NCBI GenBank assembly: GCA_944990035.1
Contig: CALYLX010000066.1
Coordinates: forward strand, 558,001 to 622,000
DNA from: Clitopilus passeckerianus
Taxonomy: Eukaryota; Basidiomycota; Agaricomycetes; Agaricales; Entolomataceae
Reading direction: 5' to 3'
DNA: 64,000 nucleotides
The position numbers and the translations under genes are program-made. Each line of letters starts with the position of its first letter. Positions within the stretch are counted from its first letter, which is position 1. Under the pieces are notes generated by a model. That model worked only from the letters and a program-made list of their open reading frames with translations. It was not told the DNA's origin and ran no database searches. Below, in pieces: positions 61,681 through 64,000 of the stretch.

Positions 61681-61773
61681 TGACTCTTTCTGACTCACAT
61701 CGAGTCATACTGACTCATGTACTTACTCATCATGCTGTGCATGACTCATTACTTACTCAGCATGCTGCGCATG
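61681..61773 (+). promoter_or_regulatory. TGACTCA cluster and 23-bp direct repeat in U3
   Basis: Three perfect TGACTCA motifs stand at 61691-61697, 61711-61717 and 61742-61748, with a near match TGACTCT at 61681. This is the binding site of Gcn4/Cpc1-type bZIP factors. A 23-bp unit (acttactca..catgctg.gcatg) occurs at 61721-61743 and 61751-61773 with two differences. All lie 50-120 bp upstream of the TATA box, a normal place for an activating region. Activity is inference. Confidence 0.6.
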
Positions 61774-61799
61774 CGCTATATTTAGAACTACTAGATAGG

Positions 61800-61807
61800 T
61801 ATATAAA
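61800..61807 (+). promoter_or_regulatory. TATA box of the retrotransposon
   Basis: TATATAAA lies 33 nt upstream of 61833, the start predicted independently from the primer complementarity. The spacing is normal for a TATA-directed start. Confidence 0.65.
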
Positions 61808-62014
61808 CCTGTACCATTTGGTCAAGGCTCCTCAGCTTGACCTAGGCAATCTACCTAACTGCTTAGTTCTCTACTTCGCCTTTAAGTCTCTTGCTTCGTC
61901 AATCTCACCAGGTCGTCAGTACAGCCGCAGCTGCTGACAAATCTCTGTCTTTGTTTATCAAAGACATCGAGCGTAAACAGTATTACCTAAGTTGTTAGGC
62001 TCTGCCTTAACAAA

Positions 62015-62025
62015 AGGTCAAGCTG
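62015..62025 (+). other. Primer binding site, self-priming type
   Basis: AGGTCAAGCTG, starting 2 nt after the inferred LTR end, is exactly complementary over 11 nt to CAGCTTGACCT at 61833-61843, the predicted 5' end of the transcript. The Tf1/sushi group of Ty3-type elements primes reverse transcription with the first 11 nt of its own RNA at the same location. No tRNA 3' end match (TGG start) is seen here. Confidence 0.6.
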
Positions 62026-62610
62026 TTCAGAAGGCCCGCTCATTGTTAGCGCAGGCCCACCCCACGACAACACAGCAGAAGCACGCAACAAACCGATTGC
62101 CGTTGCGGCTACCACTCAGTCACCACGGTCGTACACAGGGCAGACCACCCGCCACGAAATACCACTCTAGTAGAAGGAACCAACAACGTCTACAAGTTCA
62201 CCAACGGAAGCTACTGCGGTTTTAATCACAACAATAACCGCTGGTGCTACGCCTCTCTCTCCCTTGGCAAATTCACATTCACCACCGTTGCCGTTGAAAA
62301 CAGACACTTCCACGCTCTAGACTTCCCTACCCCTGAACGACCTCATAAGACCCCTGCTATTGTCCGAGCCCAACGAGAACACGACATTGAAGTAGACGAG
62401 GAGGAACAGCGACGCTTCGCACCATTACCCACAGCAATATCCAGGAACCCATCACTAGTCCCGTCTACCAGCGCTTCTGTCTTGCCCGAAGAGGAAGAAG
62501 AAGAACACCAAGTACAACAACAGCTAGAGGAGAGCCCCACAGCTGAGCCAGAGGAGTGCCCCAGTGCAGAAACAATTGAACCAGAGACCGATTTTGATTT
62601 CAACTACGAA

Positions 62611-63489
62611 ATGTCACAAGACAACAACAAGAAGGACATTGGAGCAAAACCCCAAACGTTCTTCGGAGACCGATCCAAGACCAGAAAGTTCATTCAGGAA
62701 CTCGAAGACTACCTCATCCTAAACAACCTCAACCAACTCGAAGATGACAAGAAGATTCGCATCGCCCTATCCTTCCTCAAAGAAGGAACTGCAGCAGCAT
62801 GGGGATTAGAATTTCACGATAAATACTCAGCAGCTGAAAGGAAAGCCACCTACACTGAATTTATCAGCCAATTCAAAGAAGCCTTTTCCCCTACCGACGA
62901 CAAAGCTGCTGCACTTCTCCAACTCAAAGCCTTACGACAGGATGGGACAGCTGACGAATTTGTCACCGTCTTCAAGAATATTCTTGCACGAACCGATCTC
63001 AGCGGTGACACTGCAAAGATCGAGATCTTCATGGAAGGACTTACTCCCAAACTCCGAGAGAAAATTCTCTTTTCCGACTCCCCTCCTACCATATTCGATG
63101 ATTGGGTCAAGAAAGCTGTCCAGTTTGACAACAACTGGCGACGTGCTAAGACAATCATGGGACATACCCGTATCATCAAGACATCTGATATGGTCAAAGG
63201 TGCTTACAAAACACCTACTGGAGCCCGAGACCCAATGGCTATGGATGTTGATCGTTTCACCACTGATCCACCCAAACGCTGCCTCACCCAGGAGGAAAGA
63301 GAACATCACAAGAAGAACAACTTGTGCTACTATTGCTCCAAGAAAGGTCACACAATCCAACAATGTCTTCAAAGGAAGAATTTTGGAAAAACCTACCCTA
63401 GCAACAACGACAGCCGATTCCACAAGAAACCTGAGAAGGGAGCCGAGTTGATCAAATATGTCAGAGCAGTCCTAGCTGACATGCCCTAA
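62611..63489 (+). CDS. gag: Retrotransposon Gag
   Basis: Ty3-type capsid/nucleocapsid protein of about 292 residues from the first ATG at 62611 (MSQDNNKKDIGAKPQTFFGD). The capsid part has FFGDRSKTRKFIQELEDYL, KKIRIALSFLKEGTAAAWG, ATYTEFISQFKEAFSP and DGTADEFVTVFKNILARTDL, the usual retrotransposon gag fold. One zinc knuckle follows: CYYCSKKGHTIQQC (C-x2-C-x4-H-x4-C). It ends at a TAA at 63487-63489 after LADMP. The frame is open upstream from 62050 without any ATG, so an N-terminal extension from a non-AUG start is possible. The element is on the plus strand. The frame of the following protease is different. Confidence 0.85.
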   Translation: MSQDNNKKDIGAKPQTFFGDRSKTRKFIQELEDYLILNNLNQLEDDKKIRIALSFLKEGTAAAWGLEFHDKYSAAERKATYTEFISQFKEAFSPTDDKAAALLQLKALRQDGTADEFVTVFKNILARTDLSGDTAKIEIFMEGLTPKLREKILFSDSPPTIFDDWVKKAVQFDNNWRRAKTIMGHTRIIKTSDMVKGAYKTPTGARDPMAMDVDRFTTDPPKRCLTQEEREHHKKNNLCYYCSKKGHTIQQCLQRKNFGKTYPSNNDSRFHKKPEKGAELIKYVRAVLADMP

Positions 63490-63527
63490 GAAGAAGCCGC
63501 TGAATTCTACACCGAAGCAGAGGCTGA

Positions 63528-64000
63528 GGGTTTTTAAAGAGGAAGACTGCAAAGCCGACGTCAGTACTTCCTCGCCCGATTGATATTTCCAGTGTACTTG
63601 TAGCTACTGATTTTTATGCTGAATCTATGCGTATCCCAATCTCTCTACAAGACCCTCTAGATGGAAATACAACAATCGCCGGCACAAAAGCTCTCATTGA
63701 CTCTGGAGCGCAAGGGTCATTTATCGACTCCGTCTTTGCCAAGACACATCACCTCCCGCTACTCCCACTCCGACAACCGATTACAGCACGAAACGTTGAT
63801 GGCACCCTGAACAAACAAGGAACTATTACCCACTTTACCTGGGTTATTGCCAAGATAGGGACAGCCATTATCAAGGAAAGATGTTTTGTCACTGGACTCG
63901 GGAAAGACCACCTGATTTTTGGATTACCCTGGCTAAAACGGGTGGATCCAATCATATCGTGGAGCGACGGCACACTCGAAATCGATGAATCACGCATTAC
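63528..64000 (+). CDS. pol: Retrotransposon Pol, protease domain (partial, runs off window)
   Basis: An open frame in the -1 phase relative to gag starts at 63528 and continues to the window end. It includes the aspartic protease motif KALIDSGAQGSFID and, later, a conserved LIFGLPWLKRVDPIISW, typical of Ty3-type retropepsins just before reverse transcriptase. Reverse transcriptase, RNase H and integrase should lie beyond the window. Between gag's TAA (63487) and the frame change at the T5 run (63531-63535), the gag frame continues for 15 more codons (EEAAEFYTEAEAEGF), showing that gag and pol were or are joined. The copy may be mildly decayed or use recoding. Confidence 0.8.

Larger units (their letters stand above)
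61525..62012 (+). repeat. 5' LTR of a Ty3-type retrotransposon (inferred)
   Basis: The segment begins TGTTATG and ends CTTAACA, giving a TGTTA...TAACA inverted terminal pair. Inside are a TATA box (TATATAAA, 61800-61807) and a predicted RNA start at about 61833, so U3 would be 61525-61832 and R plus U5 61833-62012. The gag gene follows in the right place. The 3' LTR is outside the window, so the exact borders cannot be confirmed by comparison, and no target-site duplication can be checked. Confidence 0.65.

Noticed and set aside
62013..62040. tRNA-primed primer binding site after the LTR
   Set aside because: The sequence does not begin TGG and matches no usual tRNA 3' end, whereas it matches the element's own RNA 5' end over 11 nt.

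Overview
The window is nuclear DNA of a filamentous basidiomycete, most likely a mushroom-forming agaricomycete. The evidence is dense genes broken by many introns of about 45-70 nt with GTRNGT donors and YAG acceptors, very small exons, and families typical of that group: two DUF6534-type seven-pass membrane proteins, a GMC oxidoreductase, a GH79 enzyme with a C-terminal membrane segment, and a Ty3-type retrotransposon. The organism assignment is inference; there is no rRNA or tRNA gene to confirm it.

Layout. 0-3.3 kb: a Def1/CUE-type protein (minus, cut by the window start) and, divergently, a short protein resembling the regulatory N-terminus of a MAPKKK but without a kinase. 4.5-13.9 kb: GMC oxidoreductase, eIF5A, a two-LIM-domain protein, a PIH1 (R2TP) protein and DAHP synthase. 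14-18.5 kb: a GH79 glycosidase and an unrecognised membrane protein. 18.9-23.9 kb: La protein and acyl-CoA oxidase share a 302 bp divergent promoter with two telomere-type repeats. 24.5-26.7 kb: a small secreted precursor with an 11-residue arginine period and a cationic tail, and a two-domain surface-type protein. 27.4-30.5 kb: a two-finger GATA factor, followed by about 5 kb without a convincing gene. 35.5-45.9 kb: long-chain acyl-CoA synthetase, DUF6534 protein, alpha/beta hydrolase, MFS sugar transporter. 46.9-60.4 kb: GH38 alpha-mannosidase, WDR79/TCAB1-like WD40 protein, second DUF6534 protein, acylaminoacyl peptidase, ribosomal stalk protein P1. From 61.5 kb to the end: the 5' part of a Ty3-type LTR retrotransposon.

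Most genes are single-copy housekeeping genes with complete reading frames after splicing. Functional links are loose. The acyl-CoA synthetase and the acyl-CoA oxidase (with an AKL C-terminus) fit fatty-acid activation and peroxisomal beta-oxidation. GH79, GH38, GMC oxidase and the sugar transporter fit carbohydrate use. eIF5A, La and P1 serve translation.

The most unusual signals are in the retrotransposon: an 11-nt complementarity between the predicted RNA 5' end and the segment just after the LTR (a Tf1-like self-primer), a leader of about 780 nt with no ATG, a long open frame upstream of gag, and a gag-pol junction with a stop and a frame change at a T5 run. The secreted precursor at 24.6-25.0 kb is the best candidate for an undescribed small protein.
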